64,000 nt of DNA from Flavobacteriaceae bacterium PS02336 (GCA_029960065.1 JASCOF010000001.1:558001-622000), one strand, 5' to 3'. Positions 29,333 to 38,920 are shown, counted from the stretch's first letter. The notes: generated from the letters alone by a model not told the origin. A program made the numbers and translations.

Positions 29333-31204
29333 ATGATTAGTAAAAGATTAATTGCAGCTGGAATTATGTTAACTGTACTGTTTTCAGCATGTAAAACACA
29401 AGAGTTAAAAATGAATACAGCAAAAGAAGAAACCACGGCAGAAAAGAAAGTTGTGGTTTATCAAGTTTTTACGCGCCTATTCGGAAATAAAAATAGAACC
29501 AATAAACCGTGGGGAACCATTGAAGAAAATGGAGTTGGAAAATTTAATGATTTTACAGACAAAGCACTTCATGAAATTAAAGATTTAGGAGTTAATTACA
29601 TTTGGTATACTGGAGTACCTCATCATGCACTGGTTCACGATTATACGGCTTACGGAATTTCAAATGATGATCCAGAGGTGGTAAAAGGTCGAGCAGGTTC
29701 TCCTTATGCTGTAAAAGATTATTACAATGTAAATCCAGATTTGGCTGTTGATCCATCGAAAAGATTAGAAGAATTTGAAGCTTTAATTAAACGTACTCAT
29801 GATGCAGGTTTAAAAGTTTTAATTGATATTGTCCCAAATCATATTGCTAGAAAATATGAGGGAAAAACAAACCCAGTTGGAGTAAAAGATTTTGGTGCAA
29901 CTGATGATGTTTCAGTAGAGTATAAGCGAGATAATAATTTCTACTATATTCCAAACCAGCATTTTGAAATTCCTGATGGAGATATTCCATTAAACGGAGA
30001 AAAAAATCCGCTTATTGATGGTAAATTTGATGAAAATCCTGCAAAATGGACAGGAAATGGTTCGCGAAAAGTAAAACCCGATCAAAACGATTGGTACGAA
30101 ACTGTAAAGGTGAATTATGGAATACGTCCCGATGGAAGCAAAGATTTTCCTGAACTTCCTGATGGTTTTGACCAAAAGTCATACAAAGAACATTTTGCTT
30201 TCTGGCAGGATAAAGATGTGCCGGATTCTTGGAAAAAATTCCGAGATATTGCTTTGTATTGGATTGCAAAAGGAGTCGATGGATTCCGCTACGATATGGC
30301 AGAAATGGTTCCGTATGAATTTTGGAGTTATATGAACTCTTCAATTAAAATGAAAAATCCCAATGCCTTTTTATTGGCAGAAGTTTATAATCCGAACGAA
30401 TACCGCAATTATATTCGTTTAGGAAAAATGGATTATTTATACGACAAAGTTGAAACGTATGATAAACTAAAAGATATTATTCGTGGAAAATCTTCACCAG
30501 ATGAACTGAATGATATTCAAAATAGAATGAAAGATATTGAACATCATATGCTTCATTTTTTGGATAATCACGACGAACAGCGTTTAGCAAGTTCAGATTT
30601 TGCAGGAACTCCAGAAAGAGGAAAACCTTTAATGGTAGTTTCGGCAACATTAAGCACTTCGCCGACTATGATTTATTTTGGTCAGGAAGTAGGCGAGGCT
30701 GGAAAGGAAGATGCCGGTTTTGGAAAACCAACAAGAACTTCAATTTTTGATTATGTCGGAGTGCCGAATCATCAGCGCTGGATGAATGAAGGCAAATTTG
30801 ACGGAGGACAGCTTTCTGATTCCGAAAAACAGCTTCGCGATTTTTACAAGCGATTGCTAAATTTTACAATTAACAGCAGTGCATTGATGGGAGAATTTGA
30901 AGAAATTCAATCGGCTAACCGTCAAAATAATTCAAATTATGATGCATTATTGTATTCTTATGTTCGTTGGTCTGAAAAGCAAAAATTGATTGTAATTGCT
31001 AATTTTTCTTCGGAAAAAGAAAGCGAATTTGAGTTAAAAATTCCTTCATCTGTTATTTCAAAGTGGAATCTAAAAGATGGTTCTTATGTACTTGTAGATA
31101 AATTGTATTCACAAAGCAAAACGTATCTTACTGTTAAAAATGGAGAAGGTTCGGCACGAGTTAAAATAAAGCCTTCAGAATCATTTATTTATGAGGTAAA
31201 CTAA
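29333..31204 (+). CDS. Lipoprotein alpha-amylase (GH13)
   Basis: This is a membrane-anchored glycoside hydrolase. LFSAC with Cys20 is a lipobox. GH13 motifs are in order: DIVPNH (165-170), GFRYDMAEM with nucleophile D321, LLAEVYNP with acid/base E350, and FLDNHDEQR with stabiliser D414. A C-terminal all-beta domain follows. The length, 623 residues, fits. The family hydrolyses alpha-glucans; the exact substrate is not readable. It stands outside any visible susCD cluster, converging on a GH130 gene. Confidence 0.93.
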   Translation: MISKRLIAAGIMLTVLFSACKTQELKMNTAKEETTAEKKVVVYQVFTRLFGNKNRTNKPWGTIEENGVGKFNDFTDKALHEIKDLGVNYIWYTGVPHHALVHDYTAYGISNDDPEVVKGRAGSPYAVKDYYNVNPDLAVDPSKRLEEFEALIKRTHDAGLKVLIDIVPNHIARKYEGKTNPVGVKDFGATDDVSVEYKRDNNFYYIPNQHFEIPDGDIPLNGEKNPLIDGKFDENPAKWTGNGSRKVKPDQNDWYETVKVNYGIRPDGSKDFPELPDGFDQKSYKEHFAFWQDKDVPDSWKKFRDIALYWIAKGVDGFRYDMAEMVPYEFWSYMNSSIKMKNPNAFLLAEVYNPNEYRNYIRLGKMDYLYDKVETYDKLKDIIRGKSSPDELNDIQNRMKDIEHHMLHFLDNHDEQRLASSDFAGTPERGKPLMVVSATLSTSPTMIYFGQEVGEAGKEDAGFGKPTRTSIFDYVGVPNHQRWMNEGKFDGGQLSDSEKQLRDFYKRLLNFTINSSALMGEFEEIQSANRQNNSNYDALLYSYVRWSEKQKLIVIANFSSEKESEFELKIPSSVISKWNLKDGSYVLVDKLYSQSKTYLTVKNGEGSARVKIKPSESFIYEVN

Positions 31205-31230
31205 GAAGTTAGAATATAGAGTTTAGAATT

Positions 31231-31270
31231 AAACCTGCTTAGATCTAATAAATTCTAAGCAGGTTTATTA
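31231..31270. terminator. Bidirectional terminator between amylase and GH130 genes
   Basis: AAACCTGCTTAGA and TCTAAGCAGGTTT form a 13-pair stem between the two converging genes. Confidence 0.88.
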
Positions 31271-31273
31271 TTT

Positions 31274-32332
31274 TTAAAATTCTTTTAGAAGTGAAAGGAT
31301 TTCTTTAATTGAAAATTGTGCTCCACAGACAAATTCGTCTGATGCACCATAGTAAACGGTAAGTGTATCGCCATCTGGTTCTATAATATGACCATTTGTA
31401 AATACCACATTTCCAAAAAAGCCACTCAATTCATAATCTGTTTTTGGAAACATAATAGGACTTTCTGTTCTAGAAATTACTTTTGCAGGATTTTCCAGAT
31501 CCATTAAAAAAGCACCTAAACAATATTGATGCGATTCATTTGCGCCATGATAGATTTCGAGCCAGCCTTTTTGTGTTTTTATCGGCGCAGCGCCGGCACC
31601 AACTCTTTTGCTGTCCCAATTTCCTTTTCTTGTTTTAATAATGCAATGGTGATTTCCCCAATGAATGCCGTCAGGAGAAGAGGCAATCCAAATATAATTT
31701 CCACCAATATCTACACTGCTCGGACGGTGCAATGCATAAAATAAACCATTTATTTTCTCCTCAAAAATAGCACAGTCTTTATTATGAGGCGGAAATATCA
31801 TACCGTGTTTTTCGAAATTTTTCCAATCACTTGTAGTTCGTAATCCCACACCAACGCCATTATTAGATACGGAAGTAAAAGTTAAATAATATTTTCCTTC
31901 AATGAAAGAAACGCGGCAGTCTTCAATACCAAAAGTTTCTAATATTCCTTCTCCAACCAAATAATGATAGTCTTCAGGTTCATAAAAATGTTTTCCGTCT
32001 TCACTGCAAAGCAGGCGTATATGTGATAAAGTGGTTAAATAATCATTTCCTTGGTAATTGATTACCCGTGCATCTGTTGCGATTAATTCAGGATGATCTT
32101 TCAGGATTTCGACAATCTCAATTAAACCAGTTTCTGTCAGTATTGGGAATGAAATAAGGTCTTCTGTTTGTTTAGGTCTTTCGGCGACTCTTACAGCAAG
32201 CCATATTTTGTTTTGAAATTGAAATACACCCGGATTCAAAAGACAGGTAATTTCCAGTCCAGCCGTACTCGGTGGTAAATCCGATGGTGATAATAAGGGG
32301 TTTTCTATAAAACGATTAGCAATATCTTTCAT
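31274..32332 (-). CDS. GH130 family beta-mannoside phosphorylase/hydrolase
   Basis: The 352-residue cytoplasmic protein has the five-bladed propeller organisation of GH130, with conserved segments ENPLLSPSDLPP, LNPGVFQ, the GIEDCRVSF catalytic-region signature and RKGNWDSKRVGAGAAPI. GH130 enzymes use inorganic phosphate to cleave beta-mannosides, or hydrolyse them; which applies here is unclear. It has no signal peptide. It converges with the amylase gene. Confidence 0.85.
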   Translation of the reverse strand: MKDIANRFIENPLLSPSDLPPSTAGLEITCLLNPGVFQFQNKIWLAVRVAERPKQTEDLISFPILTETGLIEIVEILKDHPELIATDARVINYQGNDYLTTLSHIRLLCSEDGKHFYEPEDYHYLVGEGILETFGIEDCRVSFIEGKYYLTFTSVSNNGVGVGLRTTSDWKNFEKHGMIFPPHNKDCAIFEEKINGLFYALHRPSSVDIGGNYIWIASSPDGIHWGNHHCIIKTRKGNWDSKRVGAGAAPIKTQKGWLEIYHGANESHQYCLGAFLMDLENPAKVISRTESPIMFPKTDYELSGFFGNVVFTNGHIIEPDGDTLTVYYGASDEFVCGAQFSIKEILSLLKEF

Positions 32333-32360
32333 GTTCTTCGTGTCTAGCGTTACCCTTAAG

Positions 32361-32400
32361 GTATAAAAAAAAGCTGATACTTAAATTCGTACCAGCTTCT
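32361..32400 (-). terminator. Terminator of the lipid/SOD operon
   Basis: On the minus strand GAAGCTGGTAC and its complement GTATCAGCTT form a hairpin followed by TTTTTTT, just after the SOD stop. Confidence 0.88.
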
Positions 32401-32403
32401 TTT

Positions 32404-33183
32404 CTATACTTTTTTGACTTTTTTGAGTGCCTCAACGTAATATTCGTTCACTTTTTCCCAGTTTATATGCTGATAAAAAGCATCAATATAACTTCCTTTT
32501 CTATTTTGATAATCCAGATAATAAGCGTGTTCCCAAAGATCAATTCCTAAAATAGGAGTTCCCGGGATTAAAGCATTTTTCATTAATGGATTGTCTTGGT
32601 CCTGAGTTGTTGTAATTTGAAGTTTACCGTATCGATCTACAACTAACCAAACCCATCCAGAACCGAATTGCTTTTCTGACTGTGCTTTAAACTGATTCGT
32701 TAAATTACTAAAAGAACCAAATTCTTTATTAATAGAACCTGATAGAGTATCTTTTGGAGTCTGTTCTTTCGGGGTTAAAACATTAAAATAGAGCGTATGA
32801 TTGTAATATCCACCAGCATTTTGACGAAGTTTAGCATTGTTTAAATCCATCTTTTTCAAAATATCCTCAATAGGCATATTTTCAAACTCTGTAGACAAAA
32901 TCTCTTTATTGAAATTGTTAGTGTACGATAGGTAATGCTTAGAATAGTGCGTTTCCATCGTTAAAGATCTTATATCTGGCGAAAGAGCGTCATAAGCAAA
33001 GGGTAGTTTTGTCATTTCAAAAGAACCAGGATCTGCTTTAATATCATTAGGCGAACCGATAGTGATTTTTTCTTCTTTTGTTGGAAGAGGAACCTCTACG
33101 ACTTCAGTCAGCTTATCTTCTTTACAGGAAAATAATAGTAAAAATGAAGCTAAAGCAGTAAAAAGAACAACATTTGTCTTCAT
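32404..33183 (-). CDS. Exported lipoprotein superoxide dismutase (Fe/Mn type)
   Basis: A normal Fe/Mn SOD domain (residues about 55-257) is preceded by a lipobox LLLFSC with Cys20. The metal ligands H79, H129, D215 and H219 are all present, and QDQDNP resembles the Mn-type outer-sphere site. It should dismutate superoxide outside the cytoplasm, attached to a membrane. The gap to ACBP is 7 bases, so it is the last gene of the LUD-cdsA-psd-ACBP operon. Metal preference is inferred. Confidence 0.92.
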   Translation of the reverse strand: MKTNVVLFTALASFLLLFSCKEDKLTEVVEVPLPTKEEKITIGSPNDIKADPGSFEMTKLPFAYDALSPDIRSLTMETHYSKHYLSYTNNFNKEILSTEFENMPIEDILKKMDLNNAKLRQNAGGYYNHTLYFNVLTPKEQTPKDTLSGSINKEFGSFSNLTNQFKAQSEKQFGSGWVWLVVDRYGKLQITTTQDQDNPLMKNALIPGTPILGIDLWEHAYYLDYQNRKGSYIDAFYQHINWEKVNEYYVEALKKVKKV

Positions 33184-33190
33184 AATGTTT

Positions 33191-33460
33191 TTATTTTGAT
33201 GTTAATGAATTAATGATCTCAATGTAATTTTCCTTTGCTTCTTCAACAGACATATGACTGATCTGCATCCAAGCATTGGTTTTAAAAGCATCTCTTAAAT
33301 CAAAGTTTTCAGATTGATTGTAAACTGCTGTGCCAAAAGTTGCTTGTTTGTAAAAAGCGTAAAGTCTTAGCTGCACATCTTGCGGCAGTGAAGCCTGAGT
33401 CATTGTCATCGCAATTTCTACAGCTTCCGCAAAGCGAATATCTAAATCTTTTTCAGTCAT
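33191..33460 (-). CDS. Acyl-CoA-binding protein
   Basis: This 89-residue helical protein belongs to the ACBP family, which binds long-chain acyl-CoA esters. The LYAFYKQAT and DAFKTNAWMQISHMSVEEAKENYIE segments carry the family's conserved Tyr, Lys and Trp positions. It is immediately downstream of psd with no gap and 7 bases before the SOD gene. Bacterial ACBPs are less common than eukaryotic ones but recur in Bacteroidota. Confidence 0.9.
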   Translation of the reverse strand: MTEKDLDIRFAEAVEIAMTMTQASLPQDVQLRLYAFYKQATFGTAVYNQSENFDLRDAFKTNAWMQISHMSVEEAKENYIEIINSLTSK

Positions 33461-34114
33461 TTATGCTTTCGTAGCAATAATTGTTTTTCCTCCAATCGCT
33501 TTTTGATTTAACTCAACATTGATTGGTGTACCTAAAGGTAAAAATAAATCTACTCTTGATCCAAATTTAATAAAACCGGCATCTGTTCCTTGTACAACCT
33601 GCATTCCTTCTTTAGCGTAGTTTACAATTCTGCGGGCCAAAGCTCCAGCGATTTGTCTGTACAAAATAGCGCCAAAAGTTTCATTTTCAATAACTACTGT
33701 AGTTCTTTCGTTTTCCTCACTTGCTTTTGGATGCCAAGCAACAAGGAACTTTCCAGGATGATATTTAGTGAATTTAATGATTCCATCCATAGCATAGCGC
33801 GTTACGTGCACATTTATTGGCGACATAAAGATTGAAACCTGTAAACGTTTGTCTTTAAAATATTCTCCTTCATAAACTTCTTCGATAACCACCACTTTTC
33901 CATCAACAGGAGCTAGGATGTGATCACTGTTTCTCACTGCAATTCTCTTCGGATTTCTGAAGAATTGTAGAATAATAATCAAAATTACTAGAGCTGCAAA
34001 TTGTACAAGCATTCTCAGCCAGCTAATATCAATGAATTTATCAGCAATTAAAAGTACAGCTACTGTAAAAACAGTACCTAATAAAATAGACGGGCCACCT
34101 TCTTTATGAAACAT
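33461..34114 (-). CDS. psd: Phosphatidylserine decarboxylase proenzyme
   Basis: This pyruvoyl enzyme converts phosphatidylserine to phosphatidylethanolamine at the inner membrane. The self-cleavage site is FGSRVD, Gly185-Ser186, with Ser186 becoming the pyruvoyl group. Two hydrophobic segments occupy residues 9-50. The short 217-residue size fits the bacterial/archaeal-type subfamily. Its start overlaps the end of cdsA by 11 bases, indicating coupled translation. Confidence 0.95.
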   Translation of the reverse strand: MFHKEGGPSILLGTVFTVAVLLIADKFIDISWLRMLVQFAALVILIIILQFFRNPKRIAVRNSDHILAPVDGKVVVIEEVYEGEYFKDKRLQVSIFMSPINVHVTRYAMDGIIKFTKYHPGKFLVAWHPKASEENERTTVVIENETFGAILYRQIAGALARRIVNYAKEGMQVVQGTDAGFIKFGSRVDLFLPLGTPINVELNQKAIGGKTIIATKA

Positions 34115-34994
34115 AATATAAAATTTGATAAAATAAAAATATAATTGGTGCTACAAATATAACACTATCTAATCGATCTAGAATACCTCCATGTCCGGGC
34201 ATTATGGAACCACTATCTTTTATGCCGGCAATTCTTTTAAATTTGGATTCAATTAAATCTCCAATTGTGCCAAAAATACTTACTATAACAGCGATTATTG
34301 TCCAGATCAAAATAGACATATTACTGAATTCAGATTTAGGCTGGATATAAAACTTGGAAATTAAAAATCCTGCTAAAGCAGCAAAAACTACTCCGCCAAG
34401 AAAGCCTTCAATCGTTTTTTTAGGAGAAACACGTTCGAATAATTTATGTTTTCCTATTGATTTTCCAACCAAATAAGCAAAAGTATCATTCGTCCATATT
34501 AAAACAAATAAGCCAATAATAATTTTTGGATTATAGTCGTGTGTTCCAAAAGAGATTTTTACTATAAATAAAAAGGGAAGGGTAATATAACCTAGTAAAT
34601 ACAAATATTTAGAAGAAGTGCTTATTTTTTGAACAGAGTCGTAAAACAAGAAAATGATACATTTTATTGAAACAACAAGAGTTATCGCCAGCAGAATTAA
34701 ATCCAGCTGTTTTATATTCGTTTCTAAGCTTATATTGGAGTTAAGAGAGTCATTTATAAACTTACTCGTTTGTTTGTTGTAATGACTTACAAGAACTACA
34801 ACGCTGTATATTAGTATACCAAAAAGTATAGAAAAGACTTTATTTAAATTTACGATATTAGAAAATTCATAAATCGTGATGGTTAGGAAAACACCAAAAA
34901 GGATAATAAAGCTTTCGGTAGAAAACAATATTGAGGTTAATAGTAGAGCGATATAAACAGCACCAGAAATGGTTCTCTTCAGTGTTTCATTCAT
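34104..34994 (-). CDS. cdsA: Phosphatidate cytidylyltransferase
   Basis: This membrane enzyme makes CDP-diacylglycerol from phosphatidate and CTP. Eight or so hydrophobic helices are visible. The C-terminal signature, KRIAGIKDSGSIMPGHGG then ILDRLDS, carries the invariant Asp residues. The length, 296 residues, is usual. It is 1 base from the upstream LUD gene and overlaps psd. Confidence 0.95.
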   Translation of the reverse strand: MNETLKRTISGAVYIALLLTSILFSTESFIILFGVFLTITIYEFSNIVNLNKVFSILFGILIYSVVVLVSHYNKQTSKFINDSLNSNISLETNIKQLDLILLAITLVVSIKCIIFLFYDSVQKISTSSKYLYLLGYITLPFLFIVKISFGTHDYNPKIIIGLFVLIWTNDTFAYLVGKSIGKHKLFERVSPKKTIEGFLGGVVFAALAGFLISKFYIQPKSEFSNMSILIWTIIAVIVSIFGTIGDLIESKFKRIAGIKDSGSIMPGHGGILDRLDSVIFVAPIIFLFYQILYYVS

Positions 34995-34995
34995 C

Positions 34996-35601
34996 TTAAA
35001 GGTCTTCTAAAAGCAATAAATAAAGATTTTTGGCAACACTTCCGTATTGGGTAAAGTCTTCTTCTTTTGCTTTCTCGAAATATTTTATTGTAGTGATATT
35101 GGTAGGATAGTCTCTTTCGTATTTACGTTTTATAGCGCTTAATCCGTCGCTTTTCATTGGCAGGATCTGACTTGTTGTTGCTATAATAACAATATTTGCC
35201 GGTAATTCGTTTGGTTTATTTTGTCGAATTTGTTTAGATGAAAATAAAATAGAACCTTCATCTGCTATTAGGTTTTCGCAGCTGGCTAATAAAAATTTTG
35301 GTTTAGAAGGAGCAATGTAAAAAAGTTTATTCTCTTCTAATAAGCCAAAAAGTGCAGGTTCATAACATAAAACTTCACTTTCAAACCAGTCATTTTCTTC
35401 TAAGATGTTTTCAAATTGTTCAGTAACCTCACTTTTGTTTTCACAGTACAGGAATTTACCTCCATTTTTTTTAAAATTGAAAATAAATTGTTCATCTAAA
35501 GATAAATGACTGTTCTGCGCAGAGGTTCCTGCATATTCGCTTTCGTTCTCTTCGTCAGAAGGGGCTTCACTCGAGCCAAATATTTTTTTGAAAAAATTCA
35601 T
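34996..35601 (-). CDS. LUD domain protein (LutC/YkgG-like)
   Basis: The 201-residue protein has an acidic N-terminal linker and a LUD-type fold, with LIADEGSILFSS and LPANIVIIATTSQIL near residues 112-147. LUD proteins include lactate-utilisation subunits. No partner lutA/lutB genes are here; instead it is the first gene of a lipid operon, a context I recall as frequent in Flavobacteriaceae. Its role there is unknown. Confidence 0.8.
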   Translation of the reverse strand: MNFFKKIFGSSEAPSDEENESEYAGTSAQNSHLSLDEQFIFNFKKNGGKFLYCENKSEVTEQFENILEENDWFESEVLCYEPALFGLLEENKLFYIAPSKPKFLLASCENLIADEGSILFSSKQIRQNKPNELPANIVIIATTSQILPMKSDGLSAIKRKYERDYPTNITTIKYFEKAKEEDFTQYGSVAKNLYLLLLEDL

Positions 35602-35650
35602 TTTTTATATGAAATGCTTTACATGTTAATTGAAAACGTTCAAAGATAAA

Positions 35651-35689
35651 AAAATCTTAATTCAAAAGGGTGTTTTGAATTAAGATTTT
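35651..35689 (-). terminator. Terminator of rsfS-ftsH
   Basis: A perfect 17-pair stem with a 5-base loop (AAAATCTTAATTCAAAA and complement) is followed by T residues on the minus strand. It separates ftsH from the LUD operon. Confidence 0.88.
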
Positions 35690-35717
35690 GAAAATTTATT
35701 ACGTTTTTCGTAATTTT

Positions 35718-37643
35718 TTATGAAACTACTTCCTCAAGATTTTTATCAAAAGTTCGTTTTCCAAATATGTTTTCTAAGTCGTCTTTAAAGATTACTTCTT
35801 TTTCAATCAGAATATCAGCAAGTTGATTTAGTTTGTCTTTGTTTTCCTCTAATATCTGAATCGCTCTTTGGTATTGGCCTTCGATTAATTCTGAAATTTC
35901 AGCATCGATGATTTTTGCAGTTTCATCAGAATAAGGTTTAGAGAAATTATATTCGCTTTGTCCTGTTGAATCGTAATAAGTAACGTTTCCAATTTTATCG
36001 TTCAATCCGTAAATCGTTACCATTGCACGAGCTTGACGTGTTACTTTTTCTAAATCGCTCAAAGCACCAGTCGAAATTCTGTCGAAAGTTACTTTTTCAG
36101 CAGCTCTACCACCCATAGTAGCACACATTTCGTCTAACATTTGATCTGTTCTAACGATTTGTCTCTCTTCTGGTAAATACCAAGCAGCACCTAAACTTTG
36201 TCCACGAGGAACAATGGTTACTTTGATAAGCGGCGCAGCGTGCTCTAACATCCAGCTTACAGTCGCGTGACCAGCTTCGTGAATTGCAATAGCTCTTTTC
36301 TCTTCTGGAGTAATGATTTTGTTTTTCTTTTCTAAACCACCGATAATTCTATCAACAGCATCAAGGAAATCTTGTCTGTCAACTGCTGGTTTATTATTAC
36401 GTGCAGCAATTAAAGCAGCTTCGTTACAAACGTTAGCAATATCAGCACCAGAGAAACCTGGAGTTTGTTTTGCTAAGAAATCTAAGTCAAGACCTTCTAC
36501 TTTTTTGATAGGAGCTAAGTGAACTTTAAAAATTTCAGCTCTTTCGCGAATGTCTGGTAAGTCAACAAAAATTTGTCTGTCAAATCGTCCTGCACGCATT
36601 AAAGCTTTGTCCAAAACGTCAGCTCTATTTGTAGCAGCCAAAACAATTACGTTAGAGTTTGTACCAAAACCATCCATTTCTGTAAGTAATTGGTTCAAAG
36701 TGTTTTCTCTTTCGTCGTTTCCGCCAGACATATTACTTTTTCCTCTCGCTCTACCAACAGCATCAATCTCATCGATGAAGATAATAGCAGGAGATTTTTC
36801 TTTTGCTTGTTTAAATAAGTCACGTACACGTGAAGCACCAACTCCTACGAACATCTCTACGAAATCAGAACCTGATAAAGAGAAGAAGGGTACTTGAGCT
36901 TCACCAGCAACAGCTTTTGCTAATAAAGTTTTACCAGTTCCCGGAGGTCCTACAAGCAAAGCTCCTTTTGGAATTTTACCTCCAAGATTGGTGTATTTTT
37001 CTGGATTTTTAAGGAATTCAACAATTTCCTGAATTTCTTCTTTTGCACCTTCTAAACCAGCAACATCTTTAAACGTAGTTTTGATATCTGTTTTTTCATC
37101 AAAAAGTTTCGCTTTAGATTTTCCGATATTGAAAATCTGTCCGCCACCGCCAGCGCCTCCGCCAGACATTTTACGCATAATGAAAATCCATACCCCTACA
37201 ATGATGATGATAGGAAGTAAGCTGATTAAAATATCGCTCCAGTTGTTTTTTTGAAGGAAATTAAAATCTTTCAGTTTGCCTTCGCTAACAGCTTTCTCTA
37301 GTTTAGTCTGAAAAATTTGATCATTACCAATTTCCAAAGTGTAATGTGGACCTTTGTTTGGCTGTTTGAAAATATCTTCAGCTACTTTTTTATTTGCTGG
37401 ATCTTTAAGAGCAGCAGCATTTAAGTATACTTCAGCTTCAGCTTTGTTGTAAACAATTACTTTTTCAATTTGTCCTTTTTCTAAAAGCGTATTGAATTTA
37501 GAAGAAGTTAATTGAGCAGGTTCGCTTAAGCTTGATCCTCCTGTGGCAAAACTTATGAATAAAAAAACTAAAAGTATTGCGGTATATATTAACCAAGGAC
37601 TTATTTTAAATTTATTCGGATTTGGATTATTATCTTTAGCCAT
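35718..37643 (-). CDS. ftsH: ATP-dependent zinc metalloprotease FtsH
   Basis: This membrane-bound AAA+ protease degrades membrane and regulatory proteins. It has membrane segments at about 15-33 and 139-157, Walker A GPPGTGKT at 232-239, and the zinc site HEAGH at 455-459. The second-region-of-homology AGRFDRQ is at 351-357. It has 641 residues. It follows rsfS by 15 bases. Confidence 0.98.
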   Translation of the reverse strand: MAKDNNPNPNKFKISPWLIYTAILLVFLFISFATGGSSLSEPAQLTSSKFNTLLEKGQIEKVIVYNKAEAEVYLNAAALKDPANKKVAEDIFKQPNKGPHYTLEIGNDQIFQTKLEKAVSEGKLKDFNFLQKNNWSDILISLLPIIIIVGVWIFIMRKMSGGGAGGGGQIFNIGKSKAKLFDEKTDIKTTFKDVAGLEGAKEEIQEIVEFLKNPEKYTNLGGKIPKGALLVGPPGTGKTLLAKAVAGEAQVPFFSLSGSDFVEMFVGVGASRVRDLFKQAKEKSPAIIFIDEIDAVGRARGKSNMSGGNDERENTLNQLLTEMDGFGTNSNVIVLAATNRADVLDKALMRAGRFDRQIFVDLPDIRERAEIFKVHLAPIKKVEGLDLDFLAKQTPGFSGADIANVCNEAALIAARNNKPAVDRQDFLDAVDRIIGGLEKKNKIITPEEKRAIAIHEAGHATVSWMLEHAAPLIKVTIVPRGQSLGAAWYLPEERQIVRTDQMLDEMCATMGGRAAEKVTFDRISTGALSDLEKVTRQARAMVTIYGLNDKIGNVTYYDSTGQSEYNFSKPYSDETAKIIDAEISELIEGQYQRAIQILEENKDKLNQLADILIEKEVIFKDDLENIFGKRTFDKNLEEVVS

Positions 37644-37658
37644 TTAGTGAAAGTTTCT

Positions 37659-38030
37659 TTAGTATTTGTTCTCGATTGTAGTTATCTTGGCGTCGCCCCA
37701 AAGGCTTTCGATGTTGTAATATTCGCGAATATGTTTCTGGAAAACGTGTACCACAATGTGTACATAGTCCATTAAAACCCATTCTGCATTATCCGTTCCT
37801 TCTACGTGCCAAGGTTTATCTTTTAAGTCTTTTGATACTATTTTTTGAATTGAGTTTACGATGGCGTTAACTTGGGTGTTTGAGCTACCGTTGCAGATTA
37901 CAAAATAATCGCATACAGCTGTATCTATTTCTCTTAAGTCAAGAATATCGATATCATTTCCTTTTACTTCTTCAATCCCTTTGATTATGTTCGCCAGTAG
38001 AACATCATTATTAATCGTCTTTTTCGCCAT
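37659..38030 (-). CDS. rsfS: Ribosome silencing factor
   Basis: This small protein (123 residues) binds ribosomal protein uL14 and blocks subunit joining when growth slows. The family core DYFVICNGSSNTQVNA and WVLMDYVHIVVHVF are visible. It is followed by ftsH after 15 bases and diverges from birA. Confidence 0.95.
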   Translation of the reverse strand: MAKKTINNDVLLANIIKGIEEVKGNDIDILDLREIDTAVCDYFVICNGSSNTQVNAIVNSIQKIVSKDLKDKPWHVEGTDNAEWVLMDYVHIVVHVFQKHIREYYNIESLWGDAKITTIENKY

Positions 38031-38125
38031 GAATTATTTTATATGTGAATTTGTAAAGTTACCAAATTTTGTGATTATTTTTGAACCTTAACAAAATATT
38101 AAATTAAGTTATTTAAATTATTTTA

Positions 38126-38854
38126 ATGAAACTAATCAAACTCGATGCCATAGATTCTACAAATGATTTCCTGAAAGCCTTGTCCAGTCAGGATGAACTA
38201 GAGAATTTTACCACGGTAACAGCTGAAAATCAGACAAAAGGCAAAGGGCAAATGGGTGGAAAGTGGGAGTCTGAAATCGGTAAAAACTTAATTATGAGTG
38301 TATTGGTAAAGGATTTCATTTTTGATAACGAACAGGTATTCAATTTAAGCGTAGTAGTTTCATTAGCGGTCAGTGAAGTCCTAAAATCTTTAAATATTCC
38401 TAATATCTGCATAAAATGGCCAAACGACATTCTGTCATACAACAAGAAATTAGTTGGCATATTAATCGAAAACACCATAAAAAGCGATGGCAGGATCGTG
38501 TCAGTTGTCGGAATCGGAATGAATGTCAATCAAACCAATTACAGCGAATTTCCAAATGCATCTTCTCTTGCAGTAATTTCAGGAAAATCTTTTGATAAAG
38601 AAGAAATATCCTTTTTAATCGTCGAAAAAATAAAGGAAAATATTCAATTATGGCAGACTTCTGCTTCAATTTTATGGAAAAACTATTTTAATTCGTTGTT
38701 TAAAAAAGGAGTTCCAATGCCTTTTAAAAATTTAAATGATCAAAATTTTATGGGAATCATTCAAGGTGTTTCTCCGATCGGAAAACTGCAGGTTTTATTA
38801 GAAGATGATTCTCTGGCAGAATTTGAGATTAAAGAGGTTAAAATGCTTTATTGA
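38126..38854 (+). CDS. birA: Biotin--[acetyl-CoA-carboxylase] ligase
   Basis: The enzyme attaches biotin to the carboxylase carrier protein. It is a catalytic-domain-only form of 242 residues without the N-terminal repressor domain. KGKGQMGGKW at 38-47 is the biotinyl-AMP loop, with Lys where many relatives have Arg (GRGRRGRxW). IKWPNDI and GIGMNVN are further core motifs. It is monocistronic and divergent from rsfS. Confidence 0.94.
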   Translation: MKLIKLDAIDSTNDFLKALSSQDELENFTTVTAENQTKGKGQMGGKWESEIGKNLIMSVLVKDFIFDNEQVFNLSVVVSLAVSEVLKSLNIPNICIKWPNDILSYNKKLVGILIENTIKSDGRIVSVVGIGMNVNQTNYSEFPNASSLAVISGKSFDKEEISFLIVEKIKENIQLWQTSASILWKNYFNSLFKKGVPMPFKNLNDQNFMGIIQGVSPIGKLQVLLEDDSLAEFEIKEVKMLY

Positions 38855-38920
38855 GAGGTGTAAAGGGACAGAGGTTCAAAGGGGCAAAGTTTTTCTGTAG
38901 AGATGCATAACAGTGAGTCT

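Noticed and set aside
29221..29436. Minus-strand open frame upstream of the amylase gene
   Set aside because: It overlaps the amylase signal peptide in antisense and has no motif or ribosome site.
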